Of a DNA stretch of 51,887 nt, positions 19,702-29,038 are shown one piece after another. The DNA lies in NCBI GenBank assembly GCA_000722615.1, contig JOKI01000028.1:1-51887 (forward strand), given 5' to 3'. Both the position numbers and the translations under genes were made by a program. Below the pieces are notes generated by a model. It saw only the letters and a list, made by a program, of their open reading frames with translations. It did no database searches and was not told the origin of the DNA. The stretch comes from Pseudorhizobium pelagicum. GTDB lineage: Bacteria > Pseudomonadota > Alphaproteobacteria > Rhizobiales > Rhizobiaceae. How positions within the stretch are numbered: position 1 is the stretch's first letter; the number at the start of each line of letters is the position of its first letter.

Positions 19702-21576
19702 ATGACAGAGCAGTTTGACGTCATCGTCATCGGGGGTGGGCACGCCGGCTGCGAAGCGGCCAGTGCGTCTGCGCGGCTGGGTGCCCGTACGGCGCTCATC
19801 ACCCACAGGCGCGAGACCATCGGAGTGATGTCCTGCAACCCGGCAATCGGTGGACTGGGGAAAGGCCACCTGGTGCGCGAGGTGGATGCGATGGACGGGC
19901 TGATGGGCCGGGTCGCCGATGCGGCTGGCATCCAGTTCCGGCTTCTCAACCGGAAAAAGGGCCCAGCCGTGCGCGGCCCGCGGACGCAGGCCGACCGCAA
20001 GCTTTACAGGCTGGCCATGCAAAGCGAGATCGCGGAGCATGCAAATCTCACCGTCATCGAGGGCGATGCCTTCGACCTCCAGGTCGTGGACGGCTGCATC
20101 AACGGCGTCATCATGGCCGATGGCAAGGTCTTCTCCTGCGCGGCAGTCGTGTTGACGACCGGCACCTTCCTGAGGGGGCTCATTCATATCGGCTCCGAAA
20201 AGATTCCGGCCGGGAGGGTGGGAGAAGCACCCTCCGTCGGTCTGTCGGTAACTTTGGCGCGCCACCAGATCGCGCTCGGCCGCCTGAAGACAGGGACACC
20301 GGCGCGGCTGAACGGCGCCACGATCGATTGGGGTTCAGTCGGTCTGCAGGAGGCGGATGAGGATCCGGTGCCGTTTTCCTTCATGACGGACAAGATCGTC
20401 AATCCGCAGATTGCGTGCGGCGTGACCAGAACAACCGCCGAAACGCATAAAATCATCAGTGATAACATGCACTTGTCCGCGATGTACTCCGGGCAGATCG
20501 AAGGGGTCGGCCCACGGTACTGCCCGTCCATCGAGGACAAGATCGTGCGGTTCGGCGAGCGGGACGGTCATCAGGTCTTCCTGGAGCCGGAAGGCCTGGA
20601 CGACACGACGGTCTATCCGAATGGCATATCGACATCCTTGCCGGCCGACATTCAGGAAGCTTTTATCCGGACCATGCCTGGCCTGGAGCGGGTCGAGATT
20701 GTTCAGCCGGGGTATGCGATCGAATATGACCATGTCGATCCCCGAGAGCTGACACATGCTCTCGAGGTCAAGAAGATCTCCGGCCTGTTCCTGGCCGGAC
20801 AGATCAACGGAACAACGGGCTATGAAGAGGCAGCGGCCCAAGGACTGGCAGCAGGCCTGAATGCAGGCCTCCGCGCAGGCGGCGGTGCAGCCTATCACTT
20901 CAGCCGATCGACGTCGTATATCGGGGTGATGATCGACGACCTGACCTCCCGGGGCGTGACCGAGCCTTACCGTATGTTCACCTCCCGCGCCGAGTATCGC
21001 CTCTCGCTTCGGGCCGATAATGCCGACGCCCGCTTGACGCCGGAGGCCGTTTCTCTGGGCGTGGTCGGGCAGGCTCGCGCCCTGCGCTTTGACGCCTATG
21101 TACGAGAGCTGGCGGACTGGCGTGCGCGGCTGCAATCCATGTCCGTGACCCCGACAGAAGCTGTGGCCAAGGGTCTCAAGATCAACCAGGACGGTCAGCG
21201 CCGCAGTGCCTACGAACTGCTCGCCTATCCGGAGATGGATGTCGCAAGCCTGCGCGGGTGCTGGCCCGAACTCACTGATGTTCCCGGACGTATCGCCGAG
21301 GCCCTGGAAATCGAGGCGGGATATGCGGTCTATATCAACCGGCAGGCAACGGACATCGGCGTGTTGCGTCGTGATGAAGCCCTGACGATTCCAGCGGATT
21401 TCGATTATCAGGCCATTTCGGGCCTCTCGAACGAGCTTAAATTGAAATTGATGAAGTTGAAGCCGGTTTCCCTCGCTCAAGCCGCGCGCATCGAGGGCAT
21501 GACCCCCGCAGCCTCGGCCCTGCTGCTCGCAATGATCAGGAAGAATGATCCGAATCGCGCGAAGCGAGTCTCCTGA
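19702..21576 (+). CDS. mnmG: tRNA uridine-5-carboxymethylaminomethyl modification enzyme MnmG (GidA)
   Basis: A 624-residue FAD- and NADH-dependent partner of MnmE in U34 modification. The FAD Rossmann motif [12 protein letters not shown] lies at about residues 10-21. [14 protein letters not shown] and [13 protein letters not shown] are family blocks, [13 protein letters not shown] follows, and the C-terminal tRNA- and MnmE-binding half ends with [17 protein letters not shown] at 19702 has GGAAGG at good spacing. Its stop overlaps the rsmG start by one base (TGATG). It is of full normal length. Confidence 0.97.
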   Translation: MTEQFDVIVIGGGHAGCEAASASARLGARTALITHRRETIGVMSCNPAIGGLGKGHLVREVDAMDGLMGRVADAAGIQFRLLNRKKGPAVRGPRTQADRKLYRLAMQSEIAEHANLTVIEGDAFDLQVVDGCINGVIMADGKVFSCAAVVLTTGTFLRGLIHIGSEKIPAGRVGEAPSVGLSVTLARHQIALGRLKTGTPARLNGATIDWGSVGLQEADEDPVPFSFMTDKIVNPQIACGVTRTTAETHKIISDNMHLSAMYSGQIEGVGPRYCPSIEDKIVRFGERDGHQVFLEPEGLDDTTVYPNGISTSLPADIQEAFIRTMPGLERVEIVQPGYAIEYDHVDPRELTHALEVKKISGLFLAGQINGTTGYEEAAAQGLAAGLNAGLRAGGGAAYHFSRSTSYIGVMIDDLTSRGVTEPYRMFTSRAEYRLSLRADNADARLTPEAVSLGVVGQARALRFDAYVRELADWRARLQSMSVTPTEAVAKGLKINQDGQRRSAYELLAYPEMDVASLRGCWPELTDVPGRIAEALEIEAGYAVYINRQATDIGVLRRDEALTIPADFDYQAISGLSNELKLKLMKLKPVSLAQAARIEGMTPAASALLLAMIRKNDPNRAKRVS

Positions 21577-22193
21577 TGCAGCTGAACGGAAAGCGTGTTT
21601 CACGTGAAACGCAGGAGCGCCTCGAGCATTTCGCGGGTCTGTTCCGCAAATGGGCCTCTCGCATCAACCTGGTTGCGCCCTCCACGATCAATGAACTATG
21701 GGATCGACACATTGCCGACAGCGCCCAGCTTTTTCAGCTGCGGCCGGAAGCCGCCACCTGGGTCGATCTCGGGTCGGGAGGCGGATTTCCGGGCATTATC
21801 ACCGCCATCTTGCTGAAAGAGATCGACGGAGGATGGGTCCATCTGGTGGAAAGCAACCAGAAGAAGGCCTCGTTCCTGCGGGTGGCGCTGATGGAAACGG
21901 AGGCTCGCGGTACCGTCTATCCGGCGCGAATCGACGAGGCGGCCAAGCAGATCGAAGGCTGTGACTATCTGTCTGCACGGGCACTGGCGGAGCTGGATCT
22001 TCTGCTCCAGCACGCCTCTCCCTGGCTTTCCAAGACGGGTGCAAGGGCCTTTTTTCACAAAGGGCGGGATTACCAGCGAGAAATCGGTAATGCGCGTGGT
22101 GCTTGGGACTTCGATCTGGTAGAACATCCCAGTGCCGTCGAGAGCGACTCCATTATCCTTGAAGTGAGTAACCTCCGGCCCAAAGATCGATAG
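21576..22193 (+). CDS. rsmG: 16S rRNA (guanine-N7) methyltransferase RsmG (GidB)
   Basis: A 205-residue RsmG, which methylates N7 of G527 in 16S rRNA using S-adenosylmethionine; loss gives low-level streptomycin resistance in many bacteria. The AdoMet-binding motif [13 protein letters not shown] is about residues 63-75, and [14 protein letters not shown] follows, with [19 protein letters not shown] further on. Its start overlaps the mnmG stop. Codons about 7-12 carry a nearly perfect parS-like site, so this protein's N-terminal residues (RVSRETQ) are constrained by DNA segregation as well as by protein function. Confidence 0.96.
   Translation: MQLNGKRVSRETQERLEHFAGLFRKWASRINLVAPSTINELWDRHIADSAQLFQLRPEAATWVDLGSGGGFPGIITAILLKEIDGGWVHLVESNQKKASFLRVALMETEARGTVYPARIDEAAKQIEGCDYLSARALAELDLLLQHASPWLSKTGARAFFHKGRDYQREIGNARGAWDFDLVEHPSAVESDSIILEVSNLRPKDR
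21596..21611. promoter_or_regulatory. parS-like ParB binding site inside rsmG
   Basis: TGTTTCACGTGAAACG matches the parS consensus at 15 of 16 positions, inside the fifth-plus codons of rsmG. It is about 6.6 kb right of the predicted origin and 0.6 kb before parA. Confidence 0.88.
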
Positions 22194-22214
22194 CCCTCGT
22201 TCGTCAGGTGCGGC

Positions 22215-23003
22215 ATGAACCCTATTAATCGCATTATCACTATCGCGAACCAGAAGGGTGGCGTCGGCAAGACGACCACTGCCATCAATCTGGCGACCGC
22301 GCTTGCCGCCATCGGCGAGCATGTCCTGATCATCGACCTGGATCCGCAGGGCAATGCCAGTACCGGGTTGGGCATCGATCGCCGTGACCGTGCCGTGTCT
22401 TCCTATGATCTCCTCATGGGGACGCACAGTGTGCAGGAGACGGTTCTGCCGACCGCCGTTCCCAATCTTTCGATCGTGCCGTCGACGATGGATCTCCTGG
22501 GGTTCGAGATGGAGATCTCCCAGCAGGCGGACCGCGTTTTTCGCCTCAAGCGCGCATTGACGCAGATCGCCCTGCCCTACTCCTACATCATCCTGGATTG
22601 CCCGCCGTCCTTCAACCTGCTGACCATGAACGCCATGGCGGCGGCACAGTCGGTGCTCGTTCCGCTGCAGTGCGAATTCTTCGCTCTCGAGGGTCTGAGC
22701 CAGCTCCTGGAGACGGTCAACCAGGTGAAGCAGACGGTGAATCCTGGGCTCGACATCCAGGGGATCGTCCTGACGATGTTCGATGCCCGCAACAATCTGG
22801 CGCAGCAGGTCGTCAATGACGTGCGTACCTACCTGGGTGACAAAGTCTATCACACGCTGATCCCGCGGAATGTCAGGGTTTCCGAGGCGCCTTCCTATGG
22901 GAAACCTGCTATTCTCTACGATCTGAAGTGCGCTGGAAGCCAGGCTTATCTGCAGCTGGCGTCGGAGGTTATCCAGCGTGAACGGCGCCGGAAGGCGGCC
23001 TGA
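22215..23003 (+). CDS. parA: Chromosome partitioning ATPase ParA
   Basis: A 262-residue ParA/Soj-type ATPase that binds DNA nonspecifically as an ATP dimer and is released by ParB, moving the origin region to the cell poles. The deviant Walker A motif KGGVGKTT spans residues 14-21; DLDPQGNASTGLG and the Walker B-like ILDCPPSFNLLTMNAM follow. The short N-terminus with no extra helix-turn-helix domain is the chromosomal rather than the plasmid (RepA) form. It is 21 bases downstream of rsmG and 20 bases upstream of parB. Confidence 0.97.
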   Translation: MNPINRIITIANQKGGVGKTTTAINLATALAAIGEHVLIIDLDPQGNASTGLGIDRRDRAVSSYDLLMGTHSVQETVLPTAVPNLSIVPSTMDLLGFEMEISQQADRVFRLKRALTQIALPYSYIILDCPPSFNLLTMNAMAAAQSVLVPLQCEFFALEGLSQLLETVNQVKQTVNPGLDIQGIVLTMFDARNNLAQQVVNDVRTYLGDKVYHTLIPRNVRVSEAPSYGKPAILYDLKCAGSQAYLQLASEVIQRERRRKAA

Positions 23004-23023
23004 CGAATATTGGTGGTTATGAT

Positions 23024-23899
23024 ATGAGCGATGATCTCTCAAAGCGCCGGCTCGGGCGCGGTCTGGCGGCCCTGATCGGTGAAATGGATCAGCCGCTGCA
23101 GGTCGATGAGGCGCCGAAGCCGGTCAATCCGGATCGGATGCTGCCGATCGAGCATGTGAGCCGCAATCCCCGGAACCCTCGCCGGCAGTTCGATGAGAGC
23201 GACCTCCAGGATCTGGCAAGCTCCATTCGCCAGCATGGCATCGTCCAGCCGGTGGTCGTGCGGACGGTCAACGGCCAGTTCGAGATCATCGCCGGCGAGC
23301 GCCGCTGGCGTGCCGCCCAGCTTGCGGGTCTGCACGAGATCCCTGTCATTGTCCGCGATGTGGACGACCGCACAGCGCTCGAAATCGCAATCGTCGAAAA
23401 CGTTCAGCGGGCAGATCTCAACCCGCTCGAAGAGGCTCTCGGCTACGATCAGCTCATTGCCGAATATGGCTATACACAGAACGATCTGGGCGGGATCATC
23501 GGCAAGAGCCGAAGCCATGTGGCCAACAGCCTGCGGCTTCTGAAGCTTCCCGAACCGGTGCGGGACATGCTCTCCTCGGGCGAACTGTCGGCCGGCCATG
23601 CCAGGGCCCTGATCACGACCTCTGATCCGGTTGCTCTGGCACGGACGATCGTCGCCAAGGGGATGTCGGTTCGCGATGCGGAGCGATTGGCGCAGAACGA
23701 CGTCAAGGCCCAGACGCAGCCTCAGGGCGCCAAGGCGGAGCAGAAGGATTCCGATACGCTTGCTCTGGAGCGGACGCTCTCCGATTCCCTCGGCCTCGAG
23801 GTGAAGATCGCCCATAGGGGCGGCAACGGTCAGATGCGCATCACCTATCGCAACCTCGAACAGCTGGAAGAAATCTGCCGTCTTCTGGAGCGGCGGTAG
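23024..23899 (+). CDS. parB: Chromosome partitioning protein ParB
   Basis: A 291-residue ParB CTPase clamp that loads at parS and spreads to form the partition complex. The N-terminal segment (RLGRGLAALIGEM) carries the ParA-stimulating arginine. The CTP-binding motif GERRWRAA is at residues 91-98, with the ENVQRADLNPLEEA box downstream. The helix-turn-helix (NDLGGIIGKSRSHVANSLRLL) reads parS. The C-terminal dimer domain completes the protein. The window contains five good candidate sites for it. It converges with holA, only 11 bases apart, with no obvious terminator. Confidence 0.97.
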   Translation: MSDDLSKRRLGRGLAALIGEMDQPLQVDEAPKPVNPDRMLPIEHVSRNPRNPRRQFDESDLQDLASSIRQHGIVQPVVVRTVNGQFEIIAGERRWRAAQLAGLHEIPVIVRDVDDRTALEIAIVENVQRADLNPLEEALGYDQLIAEYGYTQNDLGGIIGKSRSHVANSLRLLKLPEPVRDMLSSGELSAGHARALITTSDPVALARTIVAKGMSVRDAERLAQNDVKAQTQPQGAKAEQKDSDTLALERTLSDSLGLEVKIAHRGGNGQMRITYRNLEQLEEICRLLERR

Positions 23900-23910
23900 C
23901 GCCGAGCCGA

Positions 23911-24951
23911 CTAACGCTGGCTGCGAGCCGACTGGATCGCGATCGCCATCAGGGTCTGAAAGGCGATGCTGTCCTCCAGGCTCTGTTTCTGGCGGCTGTG
24001 CAGGACTGCCGCCTGCAGCCGTTCCGTCTCGCGCTGTAGCGCATGGGCCGTCCAGCTCCGTAAAGCCTTTTCTATCAATGGCTTACGCTTGAAATGGATG
24101 TGCCGCCCGAGCGTCATCATGACCTGCCCGACCTGCAGGTTCTTCTCGTCCATTTCGGCGCGCATCAGGTCCATCATCTGGAACTGCTTGAGACAGGACT
24201 GCAGGACTAGGAAGATCGGCGTCTTGGAGGTCGACACCTTCTGCATTGAATGACGGAGTGCGGGAAGATTTCCGGTCAGAATGGCGTCAACAGCCTCGTC
24301 GGTCGAGACGTTGCTTGCGTCGCCGATGATCGCCGATACGTCCTCCTCTTCGACGGTGCCCTTGCCGCGGCAATAAAGGGCGAGCTTGCGCACCTCGTTT
24401 CGCGAGGCGATACGGTCCCCGCCCAGGAGCTCCAGCAGGTGCCGGCGGGCGGCGGGCGATATCCCCAGGCCGTCGAGGGCAAGCTCGCTGTCTATGAGGG
24501 AATTGAGCGCCCGGGCATCGTCGGCATAGCATGGGATGACCGCGATCATCCGCGACGGTTCTGCGAGCTTGCGCAGACCGCTCCCCTTCTTCAGGTCGCC
24601 GGCCTCGATGACGAGCATATTGGCGGGCGCTGGTCCAGCTGCCAGAATGCCGAGCGCATCGAGGAGCGCCTTCTCGTTGGAGGCGCCGCGGAGCCACACG
24701 AGCTTGTCGCCGCCGAAGAGGCCCAGGGAGTTCACCTCATCGAGCAGCCTCCCCGGGTCGTTCTGGAGATCCGAGACATCCATCTTCAGCATCGAGAACG
24801 GATCGTCCTGTGCAATGCCTGATTTCTTGACGATGAGAGAGGCGCGTTCCGACACCAGGCCCCGGTCCGGGCCATAGATCACGAAGATACGGTAGGTCTC
24901 GCTGCCGCGATCAACGAAACGATCAAACTCGTGCGACTTTATTTCTGCCAT
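23911..24951 (-). CDS. holA: DNA polymerase III subunit delta
   Basis: A 346-residue HolA, the delta subunit of the clamp loader that opens the beta sliding clamp. Support comes from the N-terminal RIFVIYGPDRGLVSERA, PFSMLKMDVSDLQNDPGRLLDEVNSLGLFGGDKLVWLRG, and the AAA+-like collar region LLELLGGDRIASRNEVRKLALYCRG. No intact Walker A is expected in delta. The start overlaps the lptE stop by 13 bases, as part of leuS-lptE-holA. The operon faces parB, so it is transcribed toward the origin, head-on to the presumed rightward fork. Confidence 0.94.
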   Translation of the reverse strand: MAEIKSHEFDRFVDRGSETYRIFVIYGPDRGLVSERASLIVKKSGIAQDDPFSMLKMDVSDLQNDPGRLLDEVNSLGLFGGDKLVWLRGASNEKALLDALGILAAGPAPANMLVIEAGDLKKGSGLRKLAEPSRMIAVIPCYADDARALNSLIDSELALDGLGISPAARRHLLELLGGDRIASRNEVRKLALYCRGKGTVEEEDVSAIIGDASNVSTDEAVDAILTGNLPALRHSMQKVSTSKTPIFLVLQSCLKQFQMMDLMRAEMDEKNLQVGQVMMTLGRHIHFKRKPLIEKALRSWTAHALQRETERLQAAVLHSRQKQSLEDSIAFQTLMAIAIQSARSQR

Positions 24952-25490
24952 GTCGGCTGGGGCTGGGGCTCTCTGGAGAGGGCAATGGCGAGGTCGGCAC
25001 GGATGAGTTCGGCAAGCTCCTTCGCTGCCCGGTCCTCCGCGTCCCTGACGGCCCGCAATTCCGCGAACTCCTGGCGCGACACGTCGAGAAGCGAGGTGAT
25101 CCTGCGGGTTCCGACCTTCAGGACCTCGCCGTCGCTGACTCGCGAAAGCGTATAGTTACCGGAGACGTTCACGCGCCCGGGCTGCAAGCCTACCGCGTCC
25201 TCGTCGTCAAGAATGTCGCTATAGGCGGCGGTGACCTGCAGAGCGACCTCATACTGGGGGGCAGGCGTTTCCCCTGCCCCGCCCGACGTCAGGAATATCA
25301 GCTGGTTCCGAACGACCTGCTCCACCCTGTCATCGGCGGGCGAGAATGCGATTTCCGCCAGCTTGGGGCCGGTTCCGGAGGCTTCCGAATACAGCGGGCG
25401 AACCTGACAGCCGGCCAGCATGGCCACGGCAGTCAGCCCAAATGCCAGTTTCAACAGCCGGGGGCGATAAGAGCGAGCATCACACGACAA
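24939..25490 (-). CDS. lptE: LPS-assembly lipoprotein LptE
   Basis: A 183-residue lipoprotein that plugs and stabilises LptD in the outer-membrane LPS insertion machine. A signal peptide ends in the lipobox LAGC, with Cys28 the predicted lipidated residue; the mature part ([19 protein letters not shown]) fits the LptE/DUF fold with weak conservation. The start appears to be a TTG at 25490, overlapping the leuS stop by 11 bases; a slightly later start cannot be excluded. Position between leuS and holA is the conserved context for LptE, which strengthens the call. Confidence 0.88.
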   Translation of the reverse strand: MSCDARSYRPRLLKLAFGLTAVAMLAGCQVRPLYSEASGTGPKLAEIAFSPADDRVEQVVRNQLIFLTSGGAGETPAPQYEVALQVTAAYSDILDDEDAVGLQPGRVNVSGNYTLSRVSDGEVLKVGTRRITSLLDVSRQEFAELRAVRDAEDRAAKELAELIRADLAIALSREPQPQPTWQK

Positions 25491-28110
25491 TGTTCACGAT
25501 CCTCTGTGGGACGACGATGATCTTTTTCGGTACCTGCCCATCAAGAGCGGCACGCACGGCGTCCAGCGCAAGAACCGCAGCCTCGATGTCATTCTTCGAT
25601 GCGTCGCGGGCGATTGTCAATTCCGCACGCTTCTTGCCGTTGATCTGGACGGGAAGCATCATCTCGTTCTCGATGACGAGCGATTCCTCGTAGGTCGGCC
25701 AGGGCGCCTGCGACAGCATGCCGGAATTACCGAGGACCGACCAGCATTCTTCCGCAAGATGTGGCGTCATCGGCGCGACGATTCGCACGAGGATCTCGGC
25801 TGCGTCGCGTACGGCCGCCCGGAAGGCCGGATCGGCATCACCGGAGGCAACCCGTGTCAGCGGCGCAGCCAAAGCATTGACGAATTCGTAGATGCGCGCC
25901 ACGGCCTTGTTGAAGGAGAGCCGGTCGTAGTCGTCCTGTACCGCCTTCAGGGTCTTGTGGGCGACCTGCGAGATGGCCAGCGCCTCACCGTCCGTGGCCG
26001 GCTTTGGCGCGACGTCGATGAGATTGGGGGCGGCCTCAGAAATCAGGCGCCAGAGGCGCTGCGTAAAGCGATGAGCACCTTCGACACCGGCCTCCGACCA
26101 GATCACGTCGCGATCAGGCGGCGAATCCGACAGCACGAAGAAGCGTGCGGTGTCGGCGCCATAGGAGGCAATGATATCGTCCGGATCGACGACGTTCTTC
26201 TTCGACTTCGACATCTTCTCGATCGAGCCGATGGTGATTTCTTCGCCGGTGGAGAGAAGGGCTGCCTGTCGCTTGCCGTCGACTTCCTCGATGCGGATAT
26301 CGGCGGGAGAGACCCATTCGCCGTTGGCGCCGCTGCCGCGGCGGTAGGTTTCATGGACGACCATGCCCTGGGTGAAGAGGCCCTTGAAGGGCTCCTTGAC
26401 GTCCACATGGCCGGTCTCGTTCATCGCCCGGGTGAAGAAGCGGGAATAGAGCAGGTGTAGAATGGCATGCTCAATGCCGCCGATGTACTGGTCCACCGGC
26501 AGCCAGTGGTTGGCAGCCTTCGGATCGGTCGGATTGTCTTCCCAGGGCGCAGTGAAGCGCGTGAAATACCAGCTGGAATCCACGAAGGTATCCATCGTGT
26601 CAGTTTCGCGCCGGGCAGCTGCACCGCATTGCGGGCAGTTCACGTGGCGCCACGTCGGGTGCCGGTCGAGCGGATTGCCGGGATGGTCGAAGGTCACGTC
26701 GTCCGGTAGCTTGACCGGCAGGTCCTTCTTCGGCACGGGCACAACGCCGCAGACCTCGCAATGGATGACGGGAATCGGGCAACCCCAGTAGCGCTGGCGG
26801 GAGATACCCCAGTCGCGCAGGCGGAAATTCACCTTGCGCTCGCCCTGCGGCATGTTGCCGAGCATGGTGCCCGAGAGGCGTTCAACGACCATGCCGAACG
26901 CCTCTTCCGTGGTCTTGCCATCCAGGAACCGGGAGTTGATCATGACGCCGTCGCCGTCATAGGCGGTGTCGCCGATCGTGAAGCTCTGCGGGTCGCCGTC
27001 GGCCGGCATGACCACGGCAACAACGGGCAGGCCATATTTGCGAGCGAAGTCGAGGTCGCGCTGGTCGCCGGCGGGGCAGCCGAAGATGGCGCCCGTGCCG
27101 TAATCCATCAGGACGAAGTTGGCGACGTAGACAGGCAGTTCCCAGGACGGGTCGAGCGGATGCCGGACGCGGATACCGGTGTCGATCCCCTTCTTCTCGG
27201 CGGTTTCGAGCGCTGCCAGCGACGTGCCATGGTGGCGGCACTCGTCGCAGAAGGCTTCGATAGCCGGATTCGCTTTCGCGGCATCCCGTGCCATCGGATG
27301 ATCGGCGGCGATGGCGAGGAAGGATGCGCCGAACAGCGTATCGGGACGGGTGGTGTAGACGGGGATCTCGTTCTGGCCGATCGGCGCCGTCCCCGGCACG
27401 ACTTCCCAGCGGATCGTCATCCCTTCCGAGCGCCCGATCCAGTTCTTCTGCATCAGCCGGACCTTCTCCGGCCACTGGTCGAGGGTCTCGAGCGAATCGA
27501 GCAGGTCCTGGCTGAAGTCGGTGATCTTGAAGAACCACTGGACCAGGTCGCGCTGCTCGACGAGCGCGCCGGAGCGCCAGCCGCGGCCGTCGATCACCTG
27601 CTCATTCGCCAGCACCGTCTGGTCGACCGGATCCCAGTTGACCTTGGACTGCTTGCGGTAGACGAGGCCCTTTTCCATCATGTCGAGGAAGAGGTGCTGC
27701 TGACGATGATAATATTCGACGTCACAGGTGGCGAATTCCCGTGACCAGTCTAGCGAAAGCCCCATGGCCTTCAGCTGCAGCTTCATCGAGGCGATGTTCT
27801 GATAGGTCCACTCCTTGGGGTGAACCTTGTTGTCGCGCGCGGCGTTTTCCGCCGGCATGCCGAAGGCGTCCCAGCCCATGGGATGGAGAACATTGTAGCC
27901 CCTCGCCCGCTTGTAGCGCGCCACGACATCGCCCATGGCGTAGTTGCGGACGTGGCCCATGTGGATGCGTCCCGAGGGATAGGGAAACATCTCCAGAACG
28001 TAATACTTCTCGCGCGGATCGGCATTGTCGGCCTCGAAGACCTTGGCTTCCGACCACTTCTCTTGCCAGCGTGGCTCGGCCTCGCGCGGATTGTAACGTT
28101 CACTCGCCAT
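25480..28110 (-). CDS. leuS: Leucyl-tRNA synthetase
   Basis: An 876-residue class I synthetase charging tRNA-Leu. The HIGH-like signature is HMGH at residues 50-53 ([19 protein letters not shown]). The CP1 editing insert and the zinc-like [16 protein letters not shown]...CPQCG segment follow. The KMSKS loop reads [16 protein letters not shown], and the anticodon-binding C-terminal domain ends at NIVV. The frame is open to 28179, but [16 protein letters not shown] at 28110 gives the normal rhizobial length. It is the first gene of leuS-lptE-holA. Confidence 0.97.
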   Translation of the reverse strand: MASERYNPREAEPRWQEKWSEAKVFEADNADPREKYYVLEMFPYPSGRIHMGHVRNYAMGDVVARYKRARGYNVLHPMGWDAFGMPAENAARDNKVHPKEWTYQNIASMKLQLKAMGLSLDWSREFATCDVEYYHRQQHLFLDMMEKGLVYRKQSKVNWDPVDQTVLANEQVIDGRGWRSGALVEQRDLVQWFFKITDFSQDLLDSLETLDQWPEKVRLMQKNWIGRSEGMTIRWEVVPGTAPIGQNEIPVYTTRPDTLFGASFLAIAADHPMARDAAKANPAIEAFCDECRHHGTSLAALETAEKKGIDTGIRVRHPLDPSWELPVYVANFVLMDYGTGAIFGCPAGDQRDLDFARKYGLPVVAVVMPADGDPQSFTIGDTAYDGDGVMINSRFLDGKTTEEAFGMVVERLSGTMLGNMPQGERKVNFRLRDWGISRQRYWGCPIPVIHCEVCGVVPVPKKDLPVKLPDDVTFDHPGNPLDRHPTWRHVNCPQCGAAARRETDTMDTFVDSSWYFTRFTAPWEDNPTDPKAANHWLPVDQYIGGIEHAILHLLYSRFFTRAMNETGHVDVKEPFKGLFTQGMVVHETYRRGSGANGEWVSPADIRIEEVDGKRQAALLSTGEEITIGSIEKMSKSKKNVVDPDDIIASYGADTARFFVLSDSPPDRDVIWSEAGVEGAHRFTQRLWRLISEAAPNLIDVAPKPATDGEALAISQVAHKTLKAVQDDYDRLSFNKAVARIYEFVNALAAPLTRVASGDADPAFRAAVRDAAEILVRIVAPMTPHLAEECWSVLGNSGMLSQAPWPTYEESLVIENEMMLPVQINGKKRAELTIARDASKNDIEAAVLALDAVRAALDGQVPKKIIVVPQRIVNIVV

Positions 28111-28288
28111 ATCAATATTATCCGGGAAAACTTCAGAAAGATTGGCCAGACCTTCACCACGAAAGCCTGCAAGCGTCAAGTTTTACAGGGATACTGGCGA
28201 TGGAAGTTGGCCGGGTTGCGGCAGCACGCCTCTTGGCATGCCGCGCCTTGCGGCCTAAGTCGTCTGCAAGCAAACGCGAGGGAAGAGC

Positions 28289-28948
28289 ATGACCGTCCAG
28301 GACAGGTTGAAGGAAGTTCGCGACCGGATCGTGGCAGCCGAACGCGTCGGGAAACGTCCGGAAGGATCCGTCACCCTGGTTGCCGTCTCCAAGACCTTCG
28401 AGGCCGATGCCATCCGGCCGGTGCTCGAGGCCGGCGAGAGGGTGTTCGGCGAGAACCGGGTCCAGGAAAGCCAGGGGAAATGGCCGGCGCTGAGGCAAGA
28501 GTTTGAGGGCATCGAGCTGCACCTTATCGGGCCGCTGCAATCCAACAAGGCCGCGGACGCCGTCGCGCTGTTCGACGTGATCGAGACGGTTGATCGGGAG
28601 AAGATTGCCCGCGCACTGGCAGACGAGATGAAGCGGCAGGGGCGGCTTCCGCGGCTTTATGTTCAGGTCAACACGGGAATGGAGCCGCAGAAGGCCGGCA
28701 TCGCCCCTGATGAGACCGCGGATTTCGTGCGCCTTTGCCGCGATGAGCTGGGGCTGTCGGTGGAGGGCCTGATGTGCATCCCGCCCGCAGACGAAAATCC
28801 AGGTCCGCATTTTGCTCTGCTGGCCAAGCTCGCCCGCGAGAGCGGCGTGGAGAAACTATCGATGGGCATGTCGGGCGATTTCGAGACGGCGGTGGAGTTC
28901 GGCGCGACGAGCGTGCGCGTCGGCTCGGCCGTGTTTGGCAATCGCTAA
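28289..28948 (+). CDS. YggS/PROSC family PLP homeostasis protein
   Basis: A 219-residue pyridoxal-phosphate-binding protein of the YggS/PROSC family (alanine-racemase N-terminal fold), involved in vitamin B6 balance rather than racemisation. The PLP lysine is in LVAVSKTFEADAI, with GERVFGENRVQES, WHLIGPLQ-type ELHLIGPLQSNK, and LSMGMSGDFETAVEFGATSVRVGSAVFG following. It is divergent from leuS with 178 bases between. pdxY, another B6 gene, lies 18 kb away. The family call is secure. Confidence 0.95.
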   Translation: MTVQDRLKEVRDRIVAAERVGKRPEGSVTLVAVSKTFEADAIRPVLEAGERVFGENRVQESQGKWPALRQEFEGIELHLIGPLQSNKAADAVALFDVIETVDREKIARALADEMKRQGRLPRLYVQVNTGMEPQKAGIAPDETADFVRLCRDELGLSVEGLMCIPPADENPGPHFALLAKLARESGVEKLSMGMSGDFETAVEFGATSVRVGSAVFGNR

Positions 28949-29038
28949 GCGGCCCTAGCCCTTAAGTCTGGCTTTCCAGTCTCTTCTGGCTCATCCTACA
29001 AGTGTCCCATGGCTGCGCTGGGACCATGGGAGGAGCAG

